DNA of 64,000 bases, from contig CANTUR010000340.1 in assembly GCA_947683625.1 (NCBI GenBank), forward strand, positions 2,294,001-2,358,000. Reading direction: 5' to 3'. The notes below the pieces were generated by a model, which ran no database searches, had not been told where the DNA came from, and worked only from the letters and a program-made list of their open reading frames with translations. Below are positions 1-11,300 of the stretch, piece after piece (position 1 is the first letter of the stretch; the number at the start of each line of letters is the position of its first letter). The stretch comes from Mallotus nudiflorus (lineage: Eukaryota > Streptophyta > Magnoliopsida > Malpighiales > Euphorbiaceae). Position numbers and translations under genes: made by a program.

Positions 1-295
1 ATCTGATGTTTAACCTATAATAGATCTGTAATAGTACTCAACAAGAAATTAGAAGCAACAATACTAAATTCTTCCATGCTATAACAGAACAGCTTAGTAG
101 GCTATATCTTTATAGTGCTACTAAAGATCCTATAGTCCTAAACACTCCACTATCAGTTAACCAGAGTGTTAAGATGCTTGATAAAGATCTTGACTTCATC
201 TTTGAAGATAATTCTTTATATGAATGATATCCTGAGATTATAATACTTCATTGGCCCATTGTCTATTTAAGTCATTTAGGATATGTCTAGAGTAG
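1..295 (+). pseudogene. Endogenous pararetrovirus, capsid-region fragment
   Basis: Frame 3 gives an open stretch (about residues 20-75) with a stop near the end. It runs into the left LTR of the Athila insertion at 296. The same virus-like polyprotein resumes just after 7019, so this is the upstream half of a coding region split by that insertion. The assignment to the capsid (coat) part of a caulimovirid-like polyprotein rests mainly on the continuation at 7025-7628, which resembles pararetroviral coat regions found in many plant genomes. This piece alone would not be diagnostic. The left end is cut by the window edge. It is not functional. Confidence 0.5.
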
Positions 296-1768
296 TATTA
301 TGTTCAAAACCCGTAAGCACACAGATCATGAATTGCAGTATAAAAGATATCGTTCCTATGAGGATTGAATATTAAATATTGAATTCTAATATCTTTAATA
401 AATTGTAGTATAAAAGATATCATTCCTACGAGGATTGAATATTGAATATTAATATCTTTAATAATGATTTTAGCTAGCAAATTAAATAAAAGTGATTAAG
501 CAAATATAAAATAAAGCAACTTAAACTAAATTAAAATCAAATAATTAAAAGCTTAGAGCCTAGGTTGAGTTTTTCTTTCCAATCAAATCATGAACACATT
601 AACAAAATAAAAGTCATTGATTTCAATTAAGGGTAATTGTTCTAAAATACCTAAAGAATCCTTTGATTTTAATTAAACGTGTTAAGATTAAAGTTTAACC
701 TACTTTCGTGATTAAAAAAGTAATCAAAACTCTTTAAGTTCCTTAACAATTATTTATTTACCACCATAGACACTTGCCTACTGTCATGGTCCCCAAAAGA
801 GCTTGCCTACTCTCATGGTCGAGTGATCTAAGTCTTATGAGTCTAAAGCTAATAAATTCTCCTAACTCTTGTTGGTGAATCTACCTATAAACATACAAAT
901 AAGCTGGCCAAGAATGAAAGCATACATTAAGTGCAATTCATAAGATAAATTAAAAATCAAATAATAAAGCTTTGTATTCAATCACATCATAGAATAGCTA
1001 CTCCTAACCTAAACCATAAAAAAGATTTTAGCCACACATAATTATGGAAAAAATCACAAATATAATTAAAGAAATTAGACATGAAGAATAATAAAGTATA
1101 CATAAGCCTCTTAAACCTCATGACTCCTCTTTAATCTTTGGATTTAAGGATTGCTCGCTGAATGTCGAATCCTTCCCTAAAACACTTCTTAACATCCCTT
1201 TTATAGGAAACCTTGATAGAAGACCTCTTAACATTTTAGTTCCTCTTCCTTTTTTATTTAGGAAAAATCTCTTTTAATCTGACATAGCCTTGACATGGTC
1301 ATGTCTCTTTTTGTATCACAGTGAAGCTCTTCGACATGGCCATGCTTGTCCTTAAATCAAACTTCCAGTTGGTGTGCATGGCCTAGCACATGCTCATGTT
1401 AAGGCCATACCTAACTTTGGCAATTTAGATAGAAAGATGCATAGGCTAAACATGTCATGCCTATGTCCAATGTTCCTTTAATTCCAAAAGTAAACATGGC
1501 TTGCAACATGCCCATGTCAGGGCCATGTCGCACAAATTGTTAATTTTTTCGAATTCCTTTTTAATCTTTCATACAAAAATAGAAAAAATATTTAGTACTT
1601 AAATAAAACTCCTAATTTGACTAAAATTAAACAAAACAATAAAATCCTAAATAAGACTCTAAAATAAAATATTTCCTAATTAACCTAAAATCTACCCAAT
1701 TAACATTATTTATTAATTCAAAAGTTATCAAAATTCAACTAAAAAATATGTAAATATTACACACATCA
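296..1768 (-). repeat. LTR of Athila copy 1 (left; 3' LTR in element orientation)
   Basis: About 1473 bp, ending ACACATCA at 1768, so on the minus strand it starts TGATGTGTG as Athila LTRs do. The left end (TATTATGTTC) aligns with TGTTATGTTC at 5610 in the partner LTR. Inside are several degenerate palindromes of the ACATGGCCATGT type around 1290-1520, matching the ACACGGCCGTGT type in the younger Athila after CpG loss. It also carries a tandem duplication absent from its partner. Confidence 0.85.
331..464. repeat. Two-copy tandem duplication of about 70 bp inside the left LTR
   Basis: Unit 1 (331-400) and unit 2 (401-464) both begin AATTG(C/T)AGTATAAAAGATAT and both end in ATCTTTAATAA. The right LTR has only one unit (5645-5708), so the duplication arose after insertion or marks divergence of the two LTRs. 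Confidence 0.85.
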
Positions 1769-2995
1769 AATTACCCACATGAAAGCTTTGCTTGTCCCCA
1801 AGTAAAAATCAAATTTGAAATTTAAAAACCAGCTCAACTATAAACAAAGAATTACAGTTTCTAAGATATGCAAGTCAATAACACCAAGACTAAAGAAGAA
1901 AATAAGAAAAAATACATTATCTATGAACAATTTACTAATTATAATTCAAGAACATAACTCTTTGAAATCCAATGAATATAACTCTAGAAGAATAACATTA
2001 AAGCTTATAATTATTTTCTTTAAAAACAAAAATTGGTTATAAAAGCATTTTATGCTCCATTTCACAACATCTTTTATTTTATTTGATGAGTGAATTTTAC
2101 GCTTTATCTCACCATTTTTTATTTTTTTAAATTAAATCTTCCCACTCGTAGTCATTCCCTATTGTTCTTATATTGCCAAGCGTGGATACTGTCGAGTAGG
2201 TCATTTGGATACTCTTACTCTAATTAGGGCATTATAGTAGATTCAGAGCATAACAATTAAGAATTAAGTATTGCTCTAAAGAAAAGAGATATTTTTTTTT
2301 CTAGAATTAGAAACTAAAATCCATTCTCTCCAAAAATCATGCTCAAATTCATTCTCCAAATTCTTGCTTAGGTTATAAAAACTAAATTTTTCATACATAA
2401 TGACCATGTACAACCATCATAATTAATAAACCATTCAATAATTCGATAATTGAATTAAGAATGCACACTTATCCACTATCCTCCTCTAATTGCTATTGAG
2501 AATCTATTTTGCACAAAACCAAAATAAAAAATTTTGAGGACAAGCTTTACCATAAATGTGGTGAAATCGAGTTGAAAGTTAATGAATTTGGCCATTTTTT
2601 ATTTATTTCTTAATTTAACCAATACGCATGCAAAAATAAATAAAATAAGAAAAAAATATAATCCTAATATTTGGCATCCTCCATCACACTTATCTATGGC
2701 ATTGTCCTCAATGATAAAAATATTAAAATAAGAAAAAGAAAATGAGGACTTCCCTAATAAGGTTTGCATTCCTTTTATGTGCTCCAAATGTTTGAATGAC
2801 CTATAAAATAAAATTACAAAAACTAAGAAAAAGAAAAGAAAAAATAAACTTAAACAAAAGAAATAAATCAAAACAAGTTAGGTGGTCTCCCAACAAGTAC
2901 TAATTTTAGGTCATTAGCTTGACCCCTTCATTGGATATTCACTTAGGGAGGATTGGTTAAGGAATAATCATCCTCCACCTAAGCTCATTTATTTT
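1769..2995 (-). other. Athila copy 1: polypurine tract and 3' untranslated region
   Basis: On the minus strand the sequence abutting the LTR start (1769-1800) is purine-rich and reads GTGGGTAATT directly before TGATG, comparable with the GTGTGGGGGAATT tract before the LTR of the second Athila. At 2890-2935 the minus strand has a GTCAAGCTAATGACC ... ACTTGTTGGGAG motif matching the GCGCTTCTTGGGGG motif just after integrase at 26745-26815 in the intact relative. The rest (1800-2880) shows no coding region; the short open stretches here lack family resemblance. Confidence 0.65.
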
Positions 2996-3838
2996 ACACT
3001 TGAAAGGAAGATGAAAAATTCTCAAATTTTATATCTTTCATAGCCCTTTTTATTTGCCTTTCTTTTGTAGCTTTCTCTAAAAGCCCCCTTTTCTTCTTAA
3101 CCGTTTATTGCTTTCACCTCTTTGGCATCATGAATGAGGCATGTTTTAAGTGGCTCTTTAAGAACTTATGAAACAACATCTTTAGCATAAACATTAGCCA
3201 CATCTATCTAGAAATAAAAAGTCATCAATAGGGATTGTTATAGCTCCTTGAAGACATCAAACTCCACTTTGTCTTCTCCTATCTCCTTAATTATTTTTCC
3301 ATGTTTTACATCAATAATTGCGCCAATATTAGAAAGGCAAGGACACCCCAAGATGATTGGAATTTAGAGGTCTTATTCCATTTCTAAGATTATAAAATTG
3401 GTCAGCATATTATAGTCTCCAACTTAATAGGCACATCTTCGAGAATTCTATAGGATAGATGATGGATCTATCTGTAAGTTATAGTGACATTGTTGTCAGT
3501 TGTGGCTCACCAATGTTTAAGCACCAAAAAAAAGAAAGAGGCATTATGCTCACACTCGTACCTAAATCATATAAAGACCTACTTATAAATTCATTTCAAA
3601 TAGTTAAAGGAATAATAATATTCCCTAGATCTTTAAGCTTTTATGGAAGCTTATTTTGTATGACAACACTACACTCCTTATTAATAGGAATAGTTTCATA
3701 ATCTTCCCACTTTTGCTTATGTGTAGGATGTCTTGTAGGAATTTTGTATAGGTGGGCACTATGTTGATCACATCTTAAATTTGTATGTTGAGCTTGAGTT
3801 ATTGGAATGCTTTCAAAAAATTTTAAATTTCTTGTCAT
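2996..3838 (-). pseudogene. Athila copy 1 gag-pol linker and aspartic protease
   Basis: Near 3838-3641 the minus strand encodes a linker ending KECSVVIQNKLP, matching the TLIKECSAIISKKLP linker in the second Athila. The protease follows: a DLGTSVSIMPLS block (around 3520-3560) is the catalytic DTG-like site, with Leu in place of Thr as in the lineage. A later IILGCPCL block (about 3330-3360) is the family's ILGRPFL-type strand, followed by GAIIDVKHGK. Several stops and frameshifts interrupt it. Downstream the frame dissolves and meets the post-integrase motif, so RT, RNase H and integrase are missing. Its role would have been cleaving the Gag-Pol polyprotein; it is not functional now. Confidence 0.75.
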
Positions 3839-4049
3839 GTTTTTTCCTTTGTTGCCTTTGAGGGAAGGGTAGTGGTGGAGTGATAGTTTTAGGCACTTCT
3901 TTTTTTTTATTCCTTTTCTTTAATGTACTCCTTCATCAACTTTTCTTTCTTATGAACATCCTTTGCAACATTGCCTTCTTCCTTTTTAATCCCTACCTCA
4001 AGTAGTTGCCTTCCATTTACATTTACTTGCTCTTTTAGGTTCTTGAGTT

Positions 4050-5375
4050 GACTAAGAAGGTTACCTGATTTTCAAAAATTAGAGGCACTAGTTTGTGAAG
4101 TAATTTGATTCTCTAACATCTTCTTATGCACAAAGAGTTAACTAATTTGAGATGCTTGGGATTCAAATTGAGATGCAACTTCAGATGTTAGATTCATGAT
4201 AGGCTCCTTTTGTTCCATTTGTAGGTTCTTGATGGTCTCCTTTTATTCTTCTTACATTGTAAGTAACTTTTCCATCATATTTTCCATCATGCTCTCAAGG
4301 TTAGGTTTATTCTCATATTGTTGATGGAAAGTATTCTTTTGTTGGAAACCAAGTGAGGGCAGTTTAAATCCTTAGTTTGTATTTTGGACTCCCCCTTAAT
4401 TTGACCATGAAAAGTTAGGGTGATCATGCCATCTTGGGTTGTATATGTTTGAGCAGGGATTTTCTTGAATCCTTTGAAAGTTCTTAAGAGTGATGAGTTT
4501 CTCACTTAATGGGTCTTGAAAGAAAAACCTCTTTGACACTCTATAGTTGAGCAACCTCCTCCATAATATTCATAAAAATAAATAGCCATTGGTTTAAATA
4601 CCTTAGTTGAAGTTTGTAATTTCTTTGTGAGCATGTTAATCTTTGTATTTAGAATGTTCCAACTACCCACTTCATGCATTCGCATAACTCTCTTTGGTGC
4701 ACTTCTTTCTTCATGCCATTGGTAGTTATTAAATGCTATAGTCTCAAGTAATTGTATGCATCATCTGGTGTCTTGGTCATGAACAAGCCTTAAGCTATAA
4801 CATTTATGGTAATTCTTATTGATTCAGTGAGACCTTAATAAAAATTCTAAATGATCAGCCATTGTGGAACTTTATGATGAGGGCATTGATGTTGCAAATC
4901 TTTAAAACATTCCTAAGATTCATATAAGGATTCATCATGATGTTGAGTGAAGCTTATGATTTCTTGTCTAAATTTTATCATCTTTCTATGTGGAAAATAT
5001 TTACCCAAAAATGTCTTTGATAGCACATCCTAAGAATTGATGGATTATGGTGCAAGAGAGTGTAACCATAACTTGGCCTTATCCCTTAAAGAGAAAAGGA
5101 ATAATATGAGATTTTTTTGCATCTAGATTGACTTCATTCATCTTGAAAGTGTCACAAATCTCTAAAAATTAAGCCAAATGGTTATTAGGTTCTACATTTA
5201 GGAGACCTCAAAAATGAAATTATAAGACCATTCAAATGATCGCTGGTTTGATTTTGAAGTTGTTAACATCCACAGTCAGTCTCACTATGCTACTAAGGTT
5301 GTCTTTAAGGTTGGGCATAGTGTACTTTTGAAGAGCATGATTCCTTGCTGACTAAGTTGATTAATCTTTAGCCAT
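4050..5375 (-). pseudogene. Athila copy 1 Gag
   Basis: A start codon lies at 5375-5373 on the minus strand, 211 bases beyond the degraded primer site, and opens MAKD. The first about 60 codons contain SSIVRLTVDVNNFKIKPA, the same block as TPIVRLAVAVNNFEIKPA in the second Athila. A central region corresponds to the retrotransposon gag domain, and near 4430-4380 the minus strand shows an NP-W-HPNFSW-type block shared with 22400-22440 of the relative. Stops and frameshifts are frequent. Gag would form the cytoplasmic virus-like particle; this copy cannot. Confidence 0.7.
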
Positions 5376-5585
5376 GGTTTACTTGTCTCTTATGGACTTT
5401 CCTTTTTTATTTTATTTTCATGACTTCTCAATTTTAGGATTGATCTTTTCCAAGTTTTATCTTTTATATCGAGTGTTCATAAACTAGCAAAGTACTTGAA
5501 AAATCAAATAGCAAAACAAGAAAGATTTAAAAGAAAGATACTAGTCTAAGAAAAGTAAAAATTAAATTACTATCAATATTGCCAA

Positions 5586-5603
5586 TCCGTAGTAATGGTG
5601 CCA
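5586..5603 (-). other. Degenerate primer binding site (tRNA-Asp type)
   Basis: The minus-strand complement of TCCGTAGTAATGGTGCCA matches 12 of 18 positions of the Athila tRNA-Asp primer site seen intact at 21247-21264. Four of six mismatches are C-to-T on the plus strand. It lies 6 bases from the LTR end, the expected place, and fixes the element's orientation as minus. Confidence 0.75.
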
Positions 5604-5609
5604 AAAACA

Positions 5610-7019
5610 TGTTATGTTCAAAGCTTGTAAGTGCATGGATCATAAATTATAGCACAAAAGATATCGTTCCCATAAGGATTGAATATTACATACTAATATC
5701 TTTATTAATGATCTTAGCTAGTGAATCAAATAAAAGTTACTAAGAAAATATAAAACAAAGCAACTTAAACTGAATTAAAATCAAATAATTAAAAGCTTAG
5801 AGCCTCCGTTTAGTTTCACTATTCTAATAAGATTATGATCACATTAACAAACAAAAGACATTGATTTCAATTAAGGGTAATTATTCTAAAATACTTAAAG
5901 ACTCTCTCAAGTTCAATTAAGCATGTTAATATTAAAGTTTAATATACTCTCATAATTAAGAAATTAATCAAAACTCATTATTCCTTAACAATTCTTAGTT
6001 TACCACGGTAGACCCCTGGCCACAGTCATGATCCCCTGAAGAGCTCCCCTACTCTCGTGGTCAAGTGATCTAAGTCTTATAAGTCTAAAGCTAATAAATT
6101 CTTCTAACTCTCATTGGTGAATCTACCCATAAACATGACAATGAGCTAGCCAAGAATGAAAGCATACATTAAGTGCAACTCATAAGATTAACTAAAAATT
6201 AAATAATAAAGCTTTGTATTCAATCACTTCATAGAATAGCTACTCCTAGCCTAAACCCTAAAAAGTGTTTAGCTATATATAATTGTGGCGATAATCATAA
6301 ACACAATTAAAGAAATAAAATATGAAGAAGAAGAAAGTATAGATAAGTCTCTTGAATCTTATGACTCCTATTCGATCTTCAGCTTTAAGGATTACTCCCC
6401 GAATGTTGAATCCCTCCCCAAAACACTTCTTAACATCCCTTTTATAGGAAAAATGAATAGAACACCTCTTAACCCTTGAATTACTCTTCCTTTTTCACTT
6501 AGAAAAAATCTCTTTTAATCTAAGACAGCCTCGACATGGTCATCTCTCTTCTTATGTCACGATGAAGCTTTTTGACATAGCTTCAACATGGCCATGCTTA
6601 TTCTTGAATCAAACATTGAATTAGTGTGCACAGCTTGGCACGTAGTTATGTCAAGGCCATCCTTAACTTTGCCAATTTAGATAGAAAGATTCACAAGCTC
6701 AAACATGCCCATGTCTGCCCGTGTCCAATGTTCCTTCAATTCTGAAAGTAGACATGGCTTGCAACATGCCCATGTCATACAATTCCTTTATTTTTTTGAA
6801 TTCCTTTTTAATATTTCCTATAAAAAGGGAAAAAACCAATTAGTATTTAAGTAAAACTCCTAATTTGACTAAAATTAAACTAAAAACAATAAAATCCTAA
6901 ATAAGACTCTAAAATAAAAATATTTCCTAATTAACCTAACATCATCCTAATCAACATCATTTATCAATTAAAAAGTCATTAAAATTGAACTTAGAAATAT
7001 GTAAATATTACACATATCA
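5610..7019 (-). repeat. LTR of Athila copy 1 (right; 5' LTR in element orientation)
   Basis: 1410 bp, TGTTATGTTC at 5610 to CACATATCA at 7019. It aligns along its length with 296-1768 apart from the tandem duplication and small indels. It contains the same ACATGGCCATG-type palindromes around 6530-6790. The open stretch at 6285-6479 is a chance ORF within the LTR. Confidence 0.85.
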
Positions 7020-7024
7020 TGTAG

Positions 7025-7628
7025 GTTACTAAAGCTTGAATTAGATAGTCAATATAATGATCTTATCCAACCTAAGTTTAGTGCTAATTTTGTTTACAAA
7101 TGGAATATAGATGGCATGTTTGAATAACAAATCCTCAACTCTCTCTAATAGATGACTATATAAAGCCTAAATAGGAACATCTAATAGATATGTTATAGTA
7201 CTTATCATTGCAAGGTTCTCTAGTAAATTAAAAGGATTAACCATCTCACTAAGCAACAATAGATAGATATCTTGCTTGCTATCCAAACAGATGATAAAGT
7301 TCCACCCATTTTAGACCAACTAGGAAACCCCATTCAAGATGCGGTGTCTACTCTGATATTAACTATATCATTGTATTTTGTAAGAGATTCATCTCATCTA
7401 AAAAATAAAATGTTGATCTTTTATCAAACCTAAGTTGTAACAAATTGAGTGATTTCTAATGGTATAGATAAACTTTTCTTATTAGGGTTATGCTGAAGGA
7501 GGATTCTAACCTTGCAAGATTACCAACCCTTTTAGGTTACAGAGCTAAAAATGCCATCAGATGGTCTTATAGTACCCACATCATCCCCTATGACTAGACT
7601 ACCTATGGTTAGTTGATTAGTACTATAT
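7025..7628 (+). pseudogene. Endogenous pararetrovirus, capsid-region continuation
   Basis: Broken frames encode YKWNIDGMFE near 7090, then DAVSTLILTISLYFVRDSSH near 7335-7400 and LPTLLGYRAKNAIR near 7530. These blocks resemble a polyprotein region widespread in plant genomes as endogenous caulimovirids (coat protein part). The block continues the piece at 1-295 across the Athila insertion, and is itself broken at 7629 by further insertions before resuming at 9172 in a compatible frame. Stops and frameshifts exclude function. An LTR retrotransposon gag is the alternative; the absence of any integrase after RNase H downstream favours a pararetrovirus. Confidence 0.65.
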
Positions 7629-7634
7629 AAAGAG

Positions 7635-8018
7635 CATTGGGTTTCGTGATTTATAATGCAACAAAACAAATTTTAGCCATAAAACCTATAACCTGGATCC
7701 ATATAATTTGACTTAGATTGATTGAGAGGGTTTCCAAACACTTATTAAGATGTTATAATGGAAATATAGTTAGATGGAAGAGTGGGGGTTCGCATTGGTG
7801 ACACCATAGCTCGAGATTTATGTATTCCTTTATTGGATTAAGACATCACTAAAAGGTCATGCCCTCTATAGTATCCATGTGAACAAAATGATCTAAAGCA
7901 GTACTAGTATGCCAACTCCTTTATTGTTACACAACTCAATTTTTCTCTGTGTTTTTTTATTTTTTTAAAACACATAGTAGAAGGAGGAGGAAAATGAATA
8001 CCTTAGCTAACCCTAGTG
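7635..8018. mobile_element. MITE-like 384-bp insertion in the pararetrovirus
   Basis: The virus-like reading frame stops at AAAGAG (7629-7634) and the same hexamer recurs at 8019-8024, suggesting a target duplication. The ends are imperfect inverted repeats: CATTGGGTTT on the left, and CACTAGGGTT when the right end is read on the minus strand. Removing 7635-8018 together with the adjacent solo LTR brings the frame around 7628 into phase with that at 9172. There is no transposase. The superfamily is unclear, since a 6-bp duplication does not point cleanly to one DNA transposon group. Part of it opens as an ORF (7949 onward) with a basic start, which I take as chance. Confidence 0.45.
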
Positions 8019-8025
8019 AAAGAGA

Positions 8026-9165
8026 TGTTAATATATACATCTCATCTAAGGTTTCTCTTACCAACACAATTTTCATAAGATTAGACTTCCTTTTATACTT
8101 TGATCGTAATTCTAAATTAGAATCATTTCCTATTTATTTAGTTAACTATTACCCTAAATAAATTAGGAAATAAATAAATAGATACTAATATATATATATA
8201 TATATATTTACTTATTTATTTAACCATATATAGAGCTAATTATTGGGCTTGATCTAAATGTACGACACTGTAGGTTCACACAACATTGGCAGTGGGCTTG
8301 AAATTCCCTTTTTAGCCTACAAGTCATAATTGGTCTTTAGCAAGACATTATGACTACCCAAGTTATGTGAAGGTCGATAATCCGACATAACCTAATACAC
8401 AGCTTGTATTATAATCCTTTTATCACATGATATCCTAATTAAAACATAAGGCATGGATTATATTATCCTTATATTATTCAATTTTATTTTTTCTTTATCC
8501 CAAGTACACTAATACTGATAACTCTTTATCATTCCAGCATGGTCATGCATTTCTCTTTAATTTAACTCATTAAGAGGCCCAATAGTTATCTTTTCAAAAT
8601 AAATGAGGGAAAAATTCCATCTTAACCTCTTATATTCATCACATAACTCATTATATATCCAATTATAACCTATTTTATTATGCGGTTAAATATGCCATAG
8701 GGATGTGTTAAAATATAGAACTTATCATGCATAAAACCATGGTAATCTAAGGTTAAAGGACTCAAATAATACTACTATGATGAGAATTACCCATGATAAT
8801 AATCCATATGGTATTCTCATAGTGGGTCAATCCAGTACATCATTTCTCTAAATATATACCTTTGAGTTTGACTTCATATCTCATATACATTATTAGTAAA
8901 ACTTAATCATCAGTCAACCTCATACTAGTACTTATTCATGTTATTCCCATAATAATAATCGATTAGGGATATTTGGATTATAATTCAAGTATCATCTAAG
9001 AGTTTTACTATTAAGTCGCATACTTGATTATCTTATTAGAATTAAATAATCAAGGATAATACTAGAATTAGCTAATAATAAAAATGCCTCTTTATTATTA
9101 AAATTAAAATATGATAATGTCAAAGTATGGCCATTACACAATTGGCCTAGGGCATAACAATAACA
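8026..9165. mobile_element. Solo LTR, 1140 bp, TGTTA...TAACA
   Basis: It begins TGTTAATATA and ends AATAACA, giving the perfect inverted ends TGTTA/TAACA. The hexamer AAGAGA precedes it (8020-8025) and follows it (9166-9171). LTR elements usually make 5-bp duplications, so one base may be coincidence. No internal coding region accompanies it, so it is a solo LTR left by recombination between two LTRs. The look of the right end (GGCATAACAATAACA) suggests copia type. A TA run lies at 8191-8208. Confidence 0.65.
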
Positions 9166-9171
9166 AAGAGA

Positions 9172-9900
9172 AGGTGTTAAAATTTGTCCAGATTTGGAAT
9201 TCTAAAAACATTTAAAGTATGAGTTACTAGACAATAACTAAGAACTTTGGACAAGCTAGAAAATCCAATAGGAAAGATGTTACTTATTACAAATGTGGCG
9301 GTAAGGGACACATCTCTAAATACTATAAAGTTTCAAAGAAACTCTAGGAATTAGACTTTGAAGAAGATACCCTGAATAAGCTTACAATAATGTTAATAGA
9401 AACCTCTAAGTCTAAAACTCACTTCCAAGAGTTTTTAGGTAGACATCATCCTTAAATAGATGAAATAGGAACAACCACATCTTTTGATTTTGAAATAGAT
9501 TATAGCATTGAAGGAAAACAAATTAAAATGCTCAATAAAGAACAAACCTTAATTCTAGATGTTATTTAGCATATTAATGACCATGATGTGCAGAAAAAAT
9601 ATCTATTGCAGTTTATGCAATCTCTAAAGAGAGAACATCAATAGCATATTGAGTTACCCTCTACTACTATAGGCATATATGACATTACTACCATTCTGAA
9701 TAGAAAGAAGCTCAGTAAAAAAAAAACCTTTTGGAGACATCTAGGAACTATAAAAAATATAAAGACCATAAAGTTAGAAATAAAGTAGTTAAACGTCAAA
9801 CACCAACAGGATTATAGTCTAATCCAATTCTTTATCAACAAACTTACTGAAGAGTCTAATGATAGTGATGAGACAAAGGATTTAGAACCACAATCTTTGG
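9172..9900 (+). pseudogene. Endogenous pararetrovirus, end of capsid region with zinc knuckle
   Basis: After the solo LTR the frame resumes with EGVKICPDLEF and reaches a zinc-knuckle-like block, YYKCGGKGHISKYY, at about 9285-9330. In a CCHC knuckle four ligands are expected; only the second Cys and the His remain, and both outer Cys positions are Tyr, a TGT-to-TAT type change. Downstream are acidic sequence and the block NRKKLSKKK (about 9700). Several stops occur. The knuckle would bind the packaged RNA or DNA at the end of the coat protein. It lies immediately upstream of the protease, the order of a caulimovirid polyprotein. Confidence 0.65.
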
Positions 9901-10400
9901 CCAATCTTAATAAAGTTCCACAAGATTTGCTTTGTGCTCTAAATCAAATTACTTCAAGAAAAATATTATAAAGATTACTATTATTTCTTATAAAGATTTT
10001 CAACTTAATACTATAGCTCTATTTGACATAGGTGCTAACTTAAATTGTATAAATGCCAACGTTGTCCCAAACCATCTTTAAGAACAAACTAAAGAAAAGC
10101 TTTCCTATGCTAATAGCTAAAAAATGCATACATATGGTAAAATATAAGCTAGTGATTTAAACAATGCATTTTGTTAAAAACCTCTTTTTTTTCTCTAATA
10201 TCAATTATATAGTGATTGTGGGGACACTATTTATTAATTTGATAACTCCCAATTTGCTCACTTATAACTTCATTGATTTTAGAGATAATAATGCTCACTT
10301 ATCTTTTCCCTATTTGGAAAAACCAAAAGCCAGATATTTGAATCTTGTTAAAGCCCATTTTATATATAGGAATGACATAAATGCTTTGATAAAATGAAAA
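9901..10400 (+). pseudogene. Endogenous pararetrovirus aspartic protease region
   Basis: A catalytic-site block ALFDIGANLNCI is encoded around 10015-10050 (Ile where Thr or Ser is usual in the D-T/S-G triad). It is followed by SYANS-type sequence and, after a frameshift, by IVGTLFINLITP near 10210-10250, the second conserved strand of viral proteases next to RT. The 77-residue open frame 10164-10397 is the real frame of this second half. Aspartic proteases here release coat protein and polymerase from the polyprotein. Stops and the frameshift make it inactive. Confidence 0.6.
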
Positions 10401-10499
10401 GAGACAGATTTGCATAACTTAAAACAAAACACCCATTTTTTGAAAATTGAATAGTAATTAAAGTTGAATTTAGTAAAAAAAATATTTTTGAATTTCAAG

Positions 10500-11300
10500 A
10501 TTTTATTGTTAAAGAAGTCTATTCTAATTTACCTATTGCTTTCTAGAAAAGAAAAAAATATATAGTTGATTTGCTTTATGAACTAGGATTTAATGAGAAA
10601 GATATTCCTACCAAAGCTAGAACAATTCAAATGAACACTAAATTGGAACAACATTGTAAAAAAGAAATTTAAGATCTTGAATCCAAAGGATTAATCTCAA
10701 AATCTAGTTCTCCATGGAGTTGTGTAGCTTTTTATGTTAATAAAGCTTTTAAAATAGAAAGAGGCACTCCTATACTAGTAACCAATTATAAATCTTTAAA
10801 TAAAGCTTCAAGTGGATTAGTTTCCACTTCTAAACAAGAAAGATCTTTTATAAAAGCTTCATTCTGCATTTGTATTTTCAAAATTTAACTTGAAATTAGG
10901 ATTGTTATAAAACTACTTTCATTGTCCCGCTTGGATAATATGAATGAAATGTCATGCCATTTGGTTTAAAAAATGCACCGTTAGAGTTTTAAAGAATAAT
11001 GAATGATATTTTTAACCCTTTTTTTGAATTTTTCATTGTCGATATTGATGATTTTAATATTTTTCAAATTTTGTATAATAACATTTCAAGCACCTAAAGA
11101 CCTTTCCGTATGTTGTTAAAGTTAATGGCTTTATTATCTCTACTAAGAAAATATTCCCATTGAAAGATCCTTAGATTTTGGTAGCAAATTCTCTAATAAC
11201 ATTCTTAATAAAGTTCAATTGCAAAGGTTCCTAGGAACTCTAAATTATGTTTTAGATTTTTTGTCCTAACATAAATAGGATTGCAAAACTTCTGCATTAC
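10500..11300 (+). pseudogene. Endogenous pararetrovirus reverse transcriptase
   Basis: The conserved N-terminal block runs ESKGLISKSSSPWSCVAFYV (about 10680-10740), followed by RGTPILVTNYKSLNKA. A small deletion or frameshift follows near 10815; then come WNVMPFG-like sequence near 10945-10965 and KNAP. The active-site motif near 11035-11055 reads VDIDDF, where pararetroviral and gypsy enzymes have a Y-x-D-D core, so the Tyr is replaced by Asp. The rest is frameshifted repeatedly. The block order with flanking protease and RNase H and no integrase fits Caulimoviridae. It is dead. Confidence 0.7.

Larger units (their letters stand above)
296..7019 (-). mobile_element. Athila-lineage Ty3/gypsy element lacking RT, RNase H and integrase
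   Basis: Two related LTRs (296-1768 and 5610-7019) flank an internal region of 3.84 kb read on the minus strand. Flanking 5-mers AGTAG (291-295) and TGTAG (7020-7024) look like a target duplication with one change. From right to left the order is degenerate tRNA-Asp primer site, gag, protease, 3' untranslated region, polypurine tract. Gag and protease resemble the Athila element at 19906-29419. No RT, RNase H or integrase is visible: the protease region runs almost directly into the conserved motif that normally follows integrase. It is therefore an internal-deletion derivative, and could only have moved with enzymes supplied by another copy. LTR pair divergence by eye (about 18 changes in 118 bp) makes it older than the other Athila copy. 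Confidence 0.85.

Noticed and set aside
2599..2871. 90-residue minus-strand hydrophobic ORF, possible envelope-like protein of Athila copy 1
   Set aside because: Driven by T-rich composition; no counterpart in Athila copy 2, and too close to the post-pol motif.
3459..3701. 80-residue plus-strand ORF
   Set aside because: It is the shadow of the Athila protease on the minus strand.
8185..8210. TA run as a promoter TATA box
   Set aside because: It is a plain TA microsatellite inside a solo LTR with no start codon context.
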